Assembly (NCBI RefSeq): GCF_943193155.1
Contig: NZ_CALPDB010000003.1
Location: forward strand, 124,001-188,000
From: Veillonella intestinalis
GTDB lineage: Bacteria > Bacillota > Negativicutes > Veillonellales > Veillonellaceae
Reading direction: 5' to 3'
DNA: 64,000 nt
Shown one piece after another: positions 51,960 to 60,762 of the stretch; position 1 is the first letter of the stretch; each line of letters opens with the position of its first letter. The notes beneath the pieces were generated by a model, which did not search any database, was not told the origin of the DNA, and was given only the letters and a program-made list of their open reading frames with translations. The position numbers and the translations under genes are program-made.

Positions 51960-52562
51960 ATGGTATTACATAATAAATTAGGTTTAGAAAATAGTATGGA
52001 ATTCCGACGTGAAGAGGAACGTATTAGTAAGCAAAAGGCTAAGATGCTTTTTGAAACGGGCCGTCTATTTTCTTTTGAAATAGGGACGTTTAAAGGTTTA
52101 GCAGATATTCATAGAACGCTTTTTGAAGATATTTATGAGTTTGCTGGTGAAATACGTGATGTAAATATTGCTAAGGATGGCTTTCAGTTTGCACCACGTA
52201 TTTTTTTACAACAATCCCTAGATTATATCGATAAATTGCCACATGAGACATTTGATCAGATTATAGATAAGTATTCAGATATGAATGTGGCCCATCCATT
52301 TAGAGAGGGGAATGGTCGATCGACTCGATTATGGCTTGATGCTATGTTGCGCTCTAAATTAGGAAAAATTATAGATTGGAATCAGGTAGATAAAGATGAA
52401 TATTTACAGGCTATGATTCGCAGTCATGTTGCGACTGGTGAATTAAAATATTTATTGCAACAAGCGTTGACAGATGATTTGAGTAAGGGCACTTTTTTTA
52501 AGGGATTAGATGCTAGTTATTATTACGAAGGCTATATGACATATAAAACTGAAGAGTTGTGA
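51960..52562 (+). CDS. Class III Fic-domain AMP transferase
   Basis: A 200-residue Fic protein that should transfer AMP to a protein target. The active loop is HPFREGNGRSTR (His about residue 112), fully matching HxFx[D/E]GNGRxxR. The overall sequence follows Neisseria meningitidis NmFic, and the C-terminal helix carries the autoinhibitory motif SYYYEG (Glu about residue 190), the mark of class III Fic enzymes, which regulate themselves by oligomerisation and whose studied member modifies DNA gyrase. AAGGAG precedes ATG 51960. No separate antitoxin gene is present. It is bracketed by two copies of a repeat element. Confidence 0.92.
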   Translation: MVLHNKLGLENSMEFRREEERISKQKAKMLFETGRLFSFEIGTFKGLADIHRTLFEDIYEFAGEIRDVNIAKDGFQFAPRIFLQQSLDYIDKLPHETFDQIIDKYSDMNVAHPFREGNGRSTRLWLDAMLRSKLGKIIDWNQVDKDEYLQAMIRSHVATGELKYLLQQALTDDLSKGTFFKGLDASYYYEGYMTYKTEEL

Positions 52563-52564
52563 TT

Positions 52565-52645
52565 AATAAAAAGACCATATATCTTCCTCGGTCCCTGCGG
52601 TGCTATGCAACAATGGTTACTACGAAAGATGTATGGTCTTCTTTT
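52565..52645. repeat. Repeated hairpin element, copy 2
   Basis: AAAAAGACCATATATC (52568-52583) pairs, with G-U pairs, with GATGTATGGTCTTCTT. It begins a few bases after the Fic stop and lies before the converging GNAT gene, so it may serve both as a terminator. Same orientation as copy 1. Confidence 0.88.
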
Positions 52646-52699
52646 GGCACTAAATGTGTAGAAGAATGTTCTATAGAGGATGTATTATTGTTTTTGATT

Positions 52700-53209
52700 T
52701 TAAATATTGAATACAGGATCGTATGTTACAATTCCTTCTATAGGTTCTGCTTGTGAATCAAGCTTAATAGCCATAAAGTATTCGTCTAGGATTTCGAAAG
52801 GTGCTTTGAGATTATAGTTTTTAGCAAGTTGATAGCCTGCTTTAGGATAATATTGGGGATGGCCTAAGACAATAATGTAGGTATAGCCCAGTTGTTTGGC
52901 AATAGTATGACCTTCTTTTATTAGGGCTAAGCCAATTCCTCGCTTTTGATAGTCAGGTAATATAGATAATGGCGCAAGGGCAAGCGCTACTTTTTTCCCG
53001 ACTTCCACTTTAGTAAATAGAATATGGCCGACAATTATATTGTTGATTTCAGCAACTAAAGATAGTTTAGGCTCAAAGGATTGACTTTGACGTAATGCAA
53101 CTACTAAATTTTGTTCATTGCCATCGCTGTGTTCTGCTTCTTTGAAAGCCTCAATGATAAGCTGATAGACTGTTTCATAGTCAGAGGGCTTTTCTTGTCG
53201 AATAATCAT
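52700..53209 (-). CDS. GNAT-family acetyltransferase
   Basis: A 169-residue cytoplasmic enzyme. The acetyl-CoA-binding motif is LSILPDYQKRGIGLALIKEG at about residues 81-100, following strands VVGHILFTKVEV and ALAPL; the distal part has IVLGHPQYYPKAGYQLAKNYNLKAPFE, as in the YhbS-like group. The substrate (a small molecule or protein amine) is unknown. It converges with the Fic gene and is divergent from the EamA exporter gene. Confidence 0.92.
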   Translation of the reverse strand: MIIRQEKPSDYETVYQLIIEAFKEAEHSDGNEQNLVVALRQSQSFEPKLSLVAEINNIIVGHILFTKVEVGKKVALALAPLSILPDYQKRGIGLALIKEGHTIAKQLGYTYIIVLGHPQYYPKAGYQLAKNYNLKAPFEILDEYFMAIKLDSQAEPIEGIVTYDPVFNI

Positions 53210-53356
53210 TATACACCGCCTTATAATAGTTGAATTTATTAGTTATGTTATAATTAGTATAATTGAATTTATTATAAATGGCTATATGCCACTGGATATC
53301 ATAGATAGTATATGTAGCTATATAATAGCTATTAGGAAGGGACTTGAGTTTATATA

Positions 53357-54265
53357 ATGAAATTACGCGATATAGTCTTAGCGTTGTCGGTTATTCTTGT
53401 ATGGGGCTTTAATTTTGCGGTTATAAAATGGGGTGTAAGTGAGATACCACCTTTACTTTTAGTGGCTTTGCGATATATATTTGCTGCGTTTCCCGCCATT
53501 TTATTTGTGAAACGTCCTAATGTTAAGTTAAGCTGGCTTTTAGCTTATGGGCTATTTGTTGGAGTTGGACAATTTTCGTGCTTATTTTATGCCATTCATG
53601 TAGGAATGCCAGCCGGTGTAGCTTCTGTAGTATTACAGGCACAAGCATTTTTTACTATATTGTTTACGGCCATTATTTTTAAAGAACATATTAAGAGGAG
53701 TCAAATATTAGGCTTAGTTGTAGCTGCTATAGGGCTAGTATGTATAAGTGGTGTTACGGGCCTTGCTGATAGCATTCACATTCCTGTAGGCGCTTTTTTA
53801 TTGACTTTGTTAGGCGCCGCTTTTTGGGGATTGTCTAATATTGTAGTGCGTAAATTATCTATGCTTGCGTCTACAGAAAATAAACCGTTAAATATGTTAA
53901 GTTTGGTGGTATGGTCGAGTTTGATTCCACCAATTCCTATGTTAGTCGCATCATTTTATTTAGAACGTGAACAGTTAGCTTTATTGACGTATGAGAGCCT
54001 TTCTGGAGCGGCTATTTTTTCAGTATTATATCTTGCTTTTCTAGCGACGATTATGGGATATGGTTTGTGGAGTATGTTATTAGCAAAGTATTTGGCTCAT
54101 AAGGTGGCTCCTTTGTCATTATTAGTTCCTGTAGTTGGGCTGATGACAGCACAGTTTGTATTGGGCGAAACGTTATCCTTAATTCAGTGGCTTGGTGGCG
54201 CAATCATCATTATAGGATTGATGATTACCAATTTTGCTAATATATTTGTGAAACGCCATTCTTAG
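53357..54265 (+). CDS. eamA: EamA-type O-acetylserine/cysteine exporter
   Basis: A 302-residue inner-membrane protein with ten helices and two EamA repeats. It follows E. coli EamA (YdeD) closely over long stretches: VWGFNFAVIKWGV, PPLLLVALRYIFAAFPAI, GMPAGVASVVLQAQAFFTIL, SLVVWSSLIPPIPM and APLSLLVPVVGL. It should export cysteine, O-acetylserine or related metabolites. It is divergent from the GNAT gene; the shared promoter region has a repeated TTGAATTTATTA. AAGGGAC lies before the ATG. Confidence 0.85.
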   Translation: MKLRDIVLALSVILVWGFNFAVIKWGVSEIPPLLLVALRYIFAAFPAILFVKRPNVKLSWLLAYGLFVGVGQFSCLFYAIHVGMPAGVASVVLQAQAFFTILFTAIIFKEHIKRSQILGLVVAAIGLVCISGVTGLADSIHIPVGAFLLTLLGAAFWGLSNIVVRKLSMLASTENKPLNMLSLVVWSSLIPPIPMLVASFYLEREQLALLTYESLSGAAIFSVLYLAFLATIMGYGLWSMLLAKYLAHKVAPLSLLVPVVGLMTAQFVLGETLSLIQWLGGAIIIIGLMITNFANIFVKRHS

Positions 54266-54328
54266 TAGAGTGTTTATTTAAAAATATGAGACCTTGTATA
54301 TTATGTCTTGGCAATAGGGAGACTGGCT

Positions 54329-54919
54329 ATGAAGATATTGTGTAGTGCTTGTTTGCTAGGTGAAACGTGTAAATATAACGGCGGTCATAATTATAGTGAA
54401 ACATTAGCTCGTTATATTGAGCAAGTACGATCAATGGCTAAGTCTTATGATAAGGGATCTATAGATAGTAACGTGATTAGTAAAACTATGGCACGTATTG
54501 CTACGGAGGGCGATACTGGTGTAGATACAGGTATAGATACAAGCATAGATACAATTACAAGTTCAGATTTAGACTCAAGTATTTATACGCCTGTAGAAAT
54601 TATTCCAGTTTGTCCTGAAGTGTTAGGCGGTTTGCCTACGCCTCGTACGCCAGCTGAAATTGTGAATGGTGAAGTTTTAACACGAGATGGTCATTCTGTA
54701 GACAAGGCTTTTAGAGAGGGCGCTTTGAAAGCATTAGAGATTGCCTTGGCGGAAAACATTGATGTAGCAATCTTACAATCTCGCAGTCCTTCTTGTGGCG
54801 TGAACGAAATTTATGATGGTACTTTTTCAGGCACACGCATAGCTGGTTCAGGTATATTTGCTTCTTTATTAAAAGAGCATGGTATTGAAGTAATTGATGT
54901 AGAAGATTTGGGCATTTAG
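54329..54919 (+). CDS. DUF523 protein with a low-complexity insertion
   Basis: A 196-residue cytoplasmic protein of the DUF523 family: KILCSACLLGETCKYNGGHNYSE at the start, IPVCPEVLGGLPTPRTPAEIV in the middle and LQSRSPSCGVNEIYDGTFSGT with conserved cysteines later. The family is usually about 150 residues. Here an extra 50 residues, partly Asp-Thr repeats (TGVDTGIDTSIDT), sit between the first and second blocks (about 38-88). The start is the ATG at 54329 with AGGGAG upstream. Function of the family is not established; the conserved cysteines may bind a metal or cluster. Confidence 0.88.
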   Translation: MKILCSACLLGETCKYNGGHNYSETLARYIEQVRSMAKSYDKGSIDSNVISKTMARIATEGDTGVDTGIDTSIDTITSSDLDSSIYTPVEIIPVCPEVLGGLPTPRTPAEIVNGEVLTRDGHSVDKAFREGALKALEIALAENIDVAILQSRSPSCGVNEIYDGTFSGTRIAGSGIFASLLKEHGIEVIDVEDLGI

Positions 54920-54986
54920 GCATGTAAGTCTGTAAGAGAGAGATTAATTCTGAAATAAAAGTAAAATTAAAAGTGGAATAAATTAT

Positions 54987-55015
54987 AAAAAAGCCCCCGT
55001 TTATACGGGGGCTTT
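54987..55015. terminator. Bidirectional terminator
   Basis: Stem AGCCCCCGT/ACGGGGGCT with loop TTAT is flanked by an A-run on the left and TTT on the right, between the converging DUF523 and lactate permease genes. Confidence 0.88.
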
Positions 55016-55047
55016 ACGTGAACTCATATATATTAAATTCCTTGCAT

Positions 55048-55087
55048 ATATTAAGTTACACATATTAAGTTACACATATTAAGTTAC
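55048..55087. repeat. Short 14-bp tandem repeat
   Basis: The unit atattaagttacac occurs nearly three times head to tail, just past the stop of the lactate permease gene. Confidence 0.75.
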
Positions 55088-55099
55088 GTATGCTAACTT

Positions 55100-56722
55100 T
55101 TATTTAAACAATAGAACTTGAATATGTTCAATAAAGTTATGTCCAAAATAGGAAATAGCACCGTTAGCGATGATGAAAATCAAGAAGTATTTTAATACGG
55201 ACACCATGATTACATTTGCTTTAATGCTTTCACGTAATTGATTTGCTTTAGTGCTGTCTATTTTGTTGCTTTCAATGTAAGCATCCAATGCAGGTGCTAC
55301 AGCACCGATAGCAATGGCGATACTTTGAGGGGAGAACATTTTACCAATACCAGCAGCGCCAGAGTTAATAGCAGCTAACCATAATGGAAGCTCTGCATAG
55401 TTTGGATTTAAGTCGTGAGCAGCGGCTAATTGCAATGGTCCAAATAATACGTTTGCATTGGTACCAGAACCAGTTAAGAAGGCGCCAAGGGCACCAACTA
55501 ATGGAGCGAACGCTGGATATAAAGAACCGGTAGCCGATACTAAGGCGCTAGCAATATCTGCTGTCATACCAGAGTAAGTCATTAATTTGGCAGTTACTAC
55601 TACTGTGATGATAGTGAGGTAGGTAAATTTCAAGTTAGAAACTGTTTTACCAAGAACGCCTAACATTTCACCAAAACCAGATTTTTGAACAGCGCCACCA
55701 AGGAAGGCTGCAATGAAAATCATGATACCTGGTGTGGCTACCCATACGAAGGTATATGGTTTAGCACCTTCCCCTTGATAGATTGGCACAGCTGTTTTAA
55801 TACTAGCAAGTGGGCCGTTAATAGCAGGTACTAATTTAGATGTTAAGATTAATAAAATAACGATTAAGATAAATGGTAAAGCAGCGATGAAACCTTCTTT
55901 GCCTGTTACTTTATGTGTTGTTGCTTCAAATTGGTATTGAGGGTCATTGGTTGGTAAGAATTTTGCACCTAAGATAATGACACCCATGATAATAACGGAA
56001 GAAGCCATAACGGATAATTCTGGACCAGCAGCTACGTTGATAAGTAATTCAGGTACCGCTAAGGCAAGACCTGATAATAGCGTGATAGTGAATACGCCTT
56101 TTAAAGCTTTGAAACCGCCACCAATAATACCTACTACGAAGAATGGTGCGATTATGTTAAGAATAAATAATTGGGAAGAAATAAATGTACCAAGATGAAT
56201 TGGATCAAGGTTTGTTAATGATGCCAATGTTGTTGTTGGAATGGCGATAGAACCAAATGTAGTTGGTACAGAGTTTGCTACAAGGCAGGCTAAGATAGAT
56301 TTTAATGGGTCAAAACCTACAGCCACCATCATAGCTGCTGGAATTGCTACGGCAGTACCAAAACCAGCCATACCTTCCATGAAAGCACCGAAGCCCCAAG
56401 CTAATAACAAGGCTAAGATACGCATATCTGATGTTACAGAGGATAGCATCATTTTGATAGTATCCATTGCTTTAGTGTGTACTACTAAATTATAAGTAAA
56501 AATAGCGGCTGTAATAACAAGCAAGATAGGCCATACAGCAAGGGCAACACCTTCTAAGGCGCCAGAGAACATGATGCCAGCCGCTTTTTCAAAGTGCGTA
56601 ATGGCAATAATAAAGGAGCCAATCGCTGCAATGGAACAAGCTTTCCAGGCAGGCATTTTAAGAATGGCTAAGGCTACAATAAGCCAAAGAATTGGCAATA
56701 ATGCTAAAAATGTAGTCAACAT
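55100..56722 (-). CDS. lctP: L-lactate permease (LctP family)
   Basis: A 540-residue inner-membrane protein with about 14 helices. Motifs are WGFGAFMEGMAGFGTAVAIPAAMMVAVGFDP, LVANSVPTTFGSIAIPTTTLA, FLTGSGTNANVLFGPLQ and SGAAGIGKMFSPQSIAIA, the set for LctP/GlcA transporters. It imports lactate with protons, which fits an organism living on lactate. The start is either ATG 56734, too close to GAGAGG, or ATG 56722, which is preferred. It stands alone and an 870-base region with possible RNA structure lies upstream. Confidence 0.95.
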   Translation of the reverse strand: MLTTFLALLPILWLIVALAILKMPAWKACSIAAIGSFIIAITHFEKAAGIMFSGALEGVALAVWPILLVITAAIFTYNLVVHTKAMDTIKMMLSSVTSDMRILALLLAWGFGAFMEGMAGFGTAVAIPAAMMVAVGFDPLKSILACLVANSVPTTFGSIAIPTTTLASLTNLDPIHLGTFISSQLFILNIIAPFFVVGIIGGGFKALKGVFTITLLSGLALAVPELLINVAAGPELSVMASSVIIMGVIILGAKFLPTNDPQYQFEATTHKVTGKEGFIAALPFILIVILLILTSKLVPAINGPLASIKTAVPIYQGEGAKPYTFVWVATPGIMIFIAAFLGGAVQKSGFGEMLGVLGKTVSNLKFTYLTIITVVVTAKLMTYSGMTADIASALVSATGSLYPAFAPLVGALGAFLTGSGTNANVLFGPLQLAAAHDLNPNYAELPLWLAAINSGAAGIGKMFSPQSIAIAIGAVAPALDAYIESNKIDSTKANQLRESIKANVIMVSVLKYFLIFIIANGAISYFGHNFIEHIQVLLFK

Positions 56723-56734
56723 TTGTGAAATCAT

Positions 56735-57604
56735 CCTCTCACGATACAGAATACAAACTTACTTCAAGTTCTTCACAATAACTTCTTTACAATGATGATA
56801 ATAGATACTTCATTCTCTTATTTTGCATTCATGAAATATATTCCTAAATGCTTGGGTATCTACAAATTAAAATAATGACAAATGGTAAAAAAATAATTGA
56901 GCAAAGGGCTTATTTATTAAAGCACCTATGTTGAAAGGAGGCCGTTATAGCCTGCATAAAATTATTTTATGTGTTTATGATACTACTAGAACTGTGGGAC
57001 CTCCTTCTAAATACTAAAAGATAAGAGCATAGACAAGTCTAAGGGGCCTATAGATAAAGCGTACTTTAAAAAGTAATAAAGCACTACTTTATTAATAGTT
57101 GGGGACAAGCGTAGGCCATTTCCTCCGAATTGAATACACTCTATAGAAAGTTTGTCAGATTAGGATACTGTCAGTATAGCATAGAAATCAAAGAATTGGA
57201 ATACTGCACTATTCAGATTAGTTATAACGTCTGCATAAGAATGCCAAAAGGTCATTAGAAAAAGACTTTTTTATTAATTGTTACGTATCGTAAATGATTT
57301 TTATATGATTAAATTTGTTTGAAAGTGATTGTTTATGAGCGTTTTGCATACATGATGTGGATTTAAATATGATATAATAAGCGTAATACATTATATATTC
57401 AATGCTTACTTAAAGATTTACTAGTTCTTTTAAGGTAAATTCTTTTCAATAATTGGGTAAAATTTAGTAAAGTTGTATTTTATATATTTTTCATATATTT
57501 TTACAGAGTTAATTTATTGTTTAGTTATATATGCATTTAATTATGTATGCTAATAAAATTATGTAATAAAAAATTTTAAGTATTTGTTCGACAGGAGTTA
57601 ACCT
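56735..57604. other. Structured intergenic region between lctP and dapF
   Basis: 870 bases without a convincing gene. GAAAGGAGG (56933-56941) can pair with CCTCCTTC (57000-57007) or with CCTCC at 57122-57126. GGCCTA (57045-57050) pairs with TAGGCC (57112-57117) and encloses TACTTT/AAAGTA (57062-57075) and TAATAAAG/CTTTATTA (57074-57094, sharing two bases). This could be a leader or small RNA on either strand. The rest, especially 57250-57600, is AT-rich. Confidence 0.5.
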
Positions 57605-58435
57605 ATGAAATTGACAAAGATGCATGGCCTTGGAAATGATTTTATATTCTTCACTGATGAAGCGGGGGCCAATAAAGATTATACAGAGTTAGCTAAACGT
57701 TTATGTCATCGGCAGACCGGAATTGGTGGCGATGGTTTAATTGTAGTAGTTCCTTCTGATGTGGCAGATACGCGGATGCGTATTATTAATGCAGACGGTA
57801 GTGAAGCTGAGATGTGTGGCAATGGCATTCGTTGCTTTGCTAAATATGTGTATGAACGAGGGATTGTTTTCAAAGAAACTTTTACTATTGAGACTTTAGC
57901 TGGAATTATGGAGCCTACTTTGCATGTTAAAGACGGCCATGTTGAACAGGTGACAGTAAATATGGGAAAACCAAGTTTTGCAGCTAAAGATATTCCTATG
58001 AAAGCAGAGTTACCAATAGTTAAAAACTTTACGATTGAAGTGGCAGGGCAAAATTATGAGGTAAGTTCTATGTTATTAGGGGTGCCTCATACAGAAGTAT
58101 TTGTAGAAGATGTTACTAAAGTGCCGTTAACGACTTTAGGGCCGGCTATTGAAAAACACCCTCTATTTCCACAAGGTACGAATGTTAATTTTGTACAAAT
58201 AGTGGATGATAGTCATATTAAAGTGCGTACTTGGGAACGTGGGGCTGGCGCAACCTTAGCTTGTGGGACTGGCTGTTGTAGCAGTGTTGTAATGGCACAT
58301 GAAAATGGTTTTACTGGGCGAGAGGTAGCTGTTGAAGTATATTTAGGCACTTTACATATTCAGTATGCAGATGATGGGACTGTATTTATGACAGGACCTG
58401 CAGCTGAAGTATTTGAGGCTGAATTGGCAATTTAA
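57605..58435 (+). CDS. dapF: Diaminopimelate epimerase
   Basis: A 276-residue cytoplasmic enzyme converting LL- to meso-diaminopimelate for peptidoglycan and lysine. The two catalytic cysteines are in EMCGNGIRCFA (Cys71) and LACGTGCCSS (about residue 218). The start MKLTKMHGLGNDF is typical, with ACAGGAGTT upstream. Length is normal. It is followed 44 bases later by ptsI and probably shares its transcript. Confidence 0.97.
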   Translation: MKLTKMHGLGNDFIFFTDEAGANKDYTELAKRLCHRQTGIGGDGLIVVVPSDVADTRMRIINADGSEAEMCGNGIRCFAKYVYERGIVFKETFTIETLAGIMEPTLHVKDGHVEQVTVNMGKPSFAAKDIPMKAELPIVKNFTIEVAGQNYEVSSMLLGVPHTEVFVEDVTKVPLTTLGPAIEKHPLFPQGTNVNFVQIVDDSHIKVRTWERGAGATLACGTGCCSSVVMAHENGFTGREVAVEVYLGTLHIQYADDGTVFMTGPAAEVFEAELAI

Positions 58436-58479
58436 ATAGATGTGGGGCATAGAGGCGTGTAAGATGCTGGAGGAACGAT

Positions 58480-60219
58480 ATGGAGCAAGTAACACTTAAA
58501 GGAATTTCAGGGGCTCGTGGTATAGGTACTGGCACAATTTATGTATATAAACAAGAGCCGATTATAATTCCTAAGCGCATGATTACGGAAGAAGAGGTAG
58601 GGAGTGAATTAACTGCCTTTGAAACAGCGTTAGCGACAACGGTAGCGCAGTTAGAAGCGATTAAGGAACAAGCTCGTGAAACCATGGGCGATGAGGAAGC
58701 GGCAATTTTTGAAGCACATACCTTAATTGTTCAAGACCCTTCTTTATCAGATGGTATAAAAGCGCTCGTTACAGATGGCTTGCAGTCCGCGGCAGCTGCT
58801 ACCGAACAATCTATTAATACCTTTGCTGATATGTTTTTAGCCATGGATGATCCTTATATGCGTGAGCGTGGGGCTGATATAAAAGATATTGGTGACCGTT
58901 TGCTCCGTAATTTGTTAGGCATGAATCCACGAGGGCTTGCCCACTTAACGGGGGAAGTTATTCTTGTAGCTGAGGATTTGACGCCTTCTGATACAGCTTC
59001 GTTGGATAAGCAGATTGTGAAAGGTTTAGTAACAGCTAGTGGTGGCCCTACAAGTCATGCTGCCATTATGGCGCGTACTTTAGAAATTCCTGCTGTTATG
59101 GGCTTAGGTGATATTTCTGCTTTACAAAGTGGCGAAAAGGCCGTTGTAAAAGGAACTGAAGGAGAAGTGTTGCTTTCTGTCTCTGACGCAGACTTTGACA
59201 TCTATACGAAGGAAGCAATTCAGTATCGTGAACAGTTGCAATGTTTAAAAGAGTCGGCTGCATTGCCTGCTGTTACTAAGGATGGCAAAGAAATTCTATT
59301 ATTTGGTAATATTGGCAAGGCTCAAGATGTTACTCATGCTTGTCAGATGGGAGCAGAGGGGATTGGTTTATTCCGCACCGAATTTTTATATATGAAGCAT
59401 GATACATTGCCAACCGAAGAGGAACAATTTGAAGCGTATAAAGAGGCAGCTGAAGCATTACATGGCAAGCCAGTCATTATTCGCACCATGGATATTGGGG
59501 GCGATAAAGAATTAAAATGCTTACAATTACCTCATGAAATGAATCCTTTCTTAGGCTTTCGAGCAATTCGCATTAGTTTAGCAAATACGGATGTGTTTAA
59601 AACGCAGTTGCGTGCGATTTTGCGGGCGAGTGCATTTGGTGATATTCAAATCATGTATCCGATGATTGCTGCTGTTGAAGAAGTGAAAGCAGCTAATGCC
59701 GTGCTTGAAACAGCTAAAGAGGAGTTGCGATCTGAGGGTATTGCCTTTAATGAAGATATTCAAGTGGGGATTATGGTGGAAATTCCAGCCGTTGCTGTAA
59801 GTGCCGATTTATTCGCTCCTTATGTCGATTTTTTTAGTATTGGTACTAATGATTTGTGCCAATATACATTAGCGGTAGATAGAATGAATGAATCAATTGG
59901 TCATTTATATCAGCCACTTCATCCGGCAGTCTTGCGTTTGATTAAACATACTATTGAAGCTAGTCATGACGTTAACAAGATTACTGGTATGTGTGGTGAA
60001 ATGGCGGGCGATCCAGTGGCTACTATGATTTTGATAGGCCTCGGTCTTGACGAATTTAGCATGAGTGCTTCGGCCATCCCCGTTATAAAAAATATTATTC
60101 GTTCAGTAACTGTTGCTGAATGTGAGGCAGTAGTACAAAAAGTGCTCACTATGAGCACGGCCAGTGAGATTATGACTTATGCACAGGGGGTATTGGCTGA
60201 AAAAGGTCTTGCCTTATAG
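58480..60219 (+). CDS. ptsI: PTS Enzyme I
   Basis: A 579-residue cytoplasmic phosphotransferase that takes phosphate from PEP and passes it to HPr. The phospho-His is at residue 193 in TASGGPTSHAAIMARTLEIPAV; the PEP-binding barrel has GIGLFRTEFLYM, RTMDIGGDKELKCL and the C-terminal catalytic GMCGEMAGDP. Length is typical. GGAGGAACG precedes the ATG. HPr is encoded 270 bases downstream; no sugar-specific EII genes are in the window. Confidence 0.97.
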   Translation: MEQVTLKGISGARGIGTGTIYVYKQEPIIIPKRMITEEEVGSELTAFETALATTVAQLEAIKEQARETMGDEEAAIFEAHTLIVQDPSLSDGIKALVTDGLQSAAAATEQSINTFADMFLAMDDPYMRERGADIKDIGDRLLRNLLGMNPRGLAHLTGEVILVAEDLTPSDTASLDKQIVKGLVTASGGPTSHAAIMARTLEIPAVMGLGDISALQSGEKAVVKGTEGEVLLSVSDADFDIYTKEAIQYREQLQCLKESAALPAVTKDGKEILLFGNIGKAQDVTHACQMGAEGIGLFRTEFLYMKHDTLPTEEEQFEAYKEAAEALHGKPVIIRTMDIGGDKELKCLQLPHEMNPFLGFRAIRISLANTDVFKTQLRAILRASAFGDIQIMYPMIAAVEEVKAANAVLETAKEELRSEGIAFNEDIQVGIMVEIPAVAVSADLFAPYVDFFSIGTNDLCQYTLAVDRMNESIGHLYQPLHPAVLRLIKHTIEASHDVNKITGMCGEMAGDPVATMILIGLGLDEFSMSASAIPVIKNIIRSVTVAECEAVVQKVLTMSTASEIMTYAQGVLAEKGLAL

Positions 60220-60492
60220 TTGGTGTATGTAATATGGATGCATTATATAATATGGATGCATATAGTATTAGTATATATACTCTTAGAATACTTAGGTCTA
60301 TTATTTGTCGTTAAGTCATGGTATATCTAAGGCTACGCATTAAAATTTTCTTGCTATAATAGGCAAAGTTTTATAAGATATAGAGTATAGTAGATTAGGT
60401 TGTTTTTAGCTTTTAAGCAAGGCTAAGCAATGTCTACGTTGAGTATGTATGAATCGCATTGAGGGCATTTTTTATAAAGGAAGGTATTCGTT

Positions 60493-60753
60493 ATGACTGA
60501 AAAAACAGTAGTTATTACAAATGAATCGGGTTTACATGCACGTCCTGCTACGCTTTTTACGCAGTTAGCTGCTAAATTTGCATCTAAAATTACTATTGCA
60601 GTTGGTGAAAAGAAAGCGGATGCAAAATCAATTTTAACTGTATTGACATTAGGTGCTACGAAAGGGACTGAAGTGGTATTAACGGCTGATGGTCCTGATG
60701 AAGCAGAGGCAGTTGAGAAATTAGCAGAGTTTTTAACTTCTCATCAAGACTAG
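60493..60753 (+). CDS. ptsH: Phosphocarrier protein HPr
   Basis: An 86-residue cytoplasmic phosphocarrier. The active His15 is in SGLHARPA and the regulatory Ser46 is in DAKSILTVL, so both Enzyme I phosphorylation and kinase/phosphatase regulation are possible. AAAGGAAGG precedes the ATG. The order ptsI then ptsH with a 270-base gap is the reverse of the usual ptsHI. The gap holds a direct repeat ATAATATGGATGCAT but no recognised RNA. Confidence 0.96.
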   Translation: MTEKTVVITNESGLHARPATLFTQLAAKFASKITIAVGEKKADAKSILTVLTLGATKGTEVVLTADGPDEAEAVEKLAEFLTSHQD

Positions 60754-60762
60754 GTGTTTAAA

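Noticed and set aside
52559-52756. A small rightward frame after the Fic gene
   Set aside because: It is mostly the translation of the repeated hairpin element and has no ribosome site.
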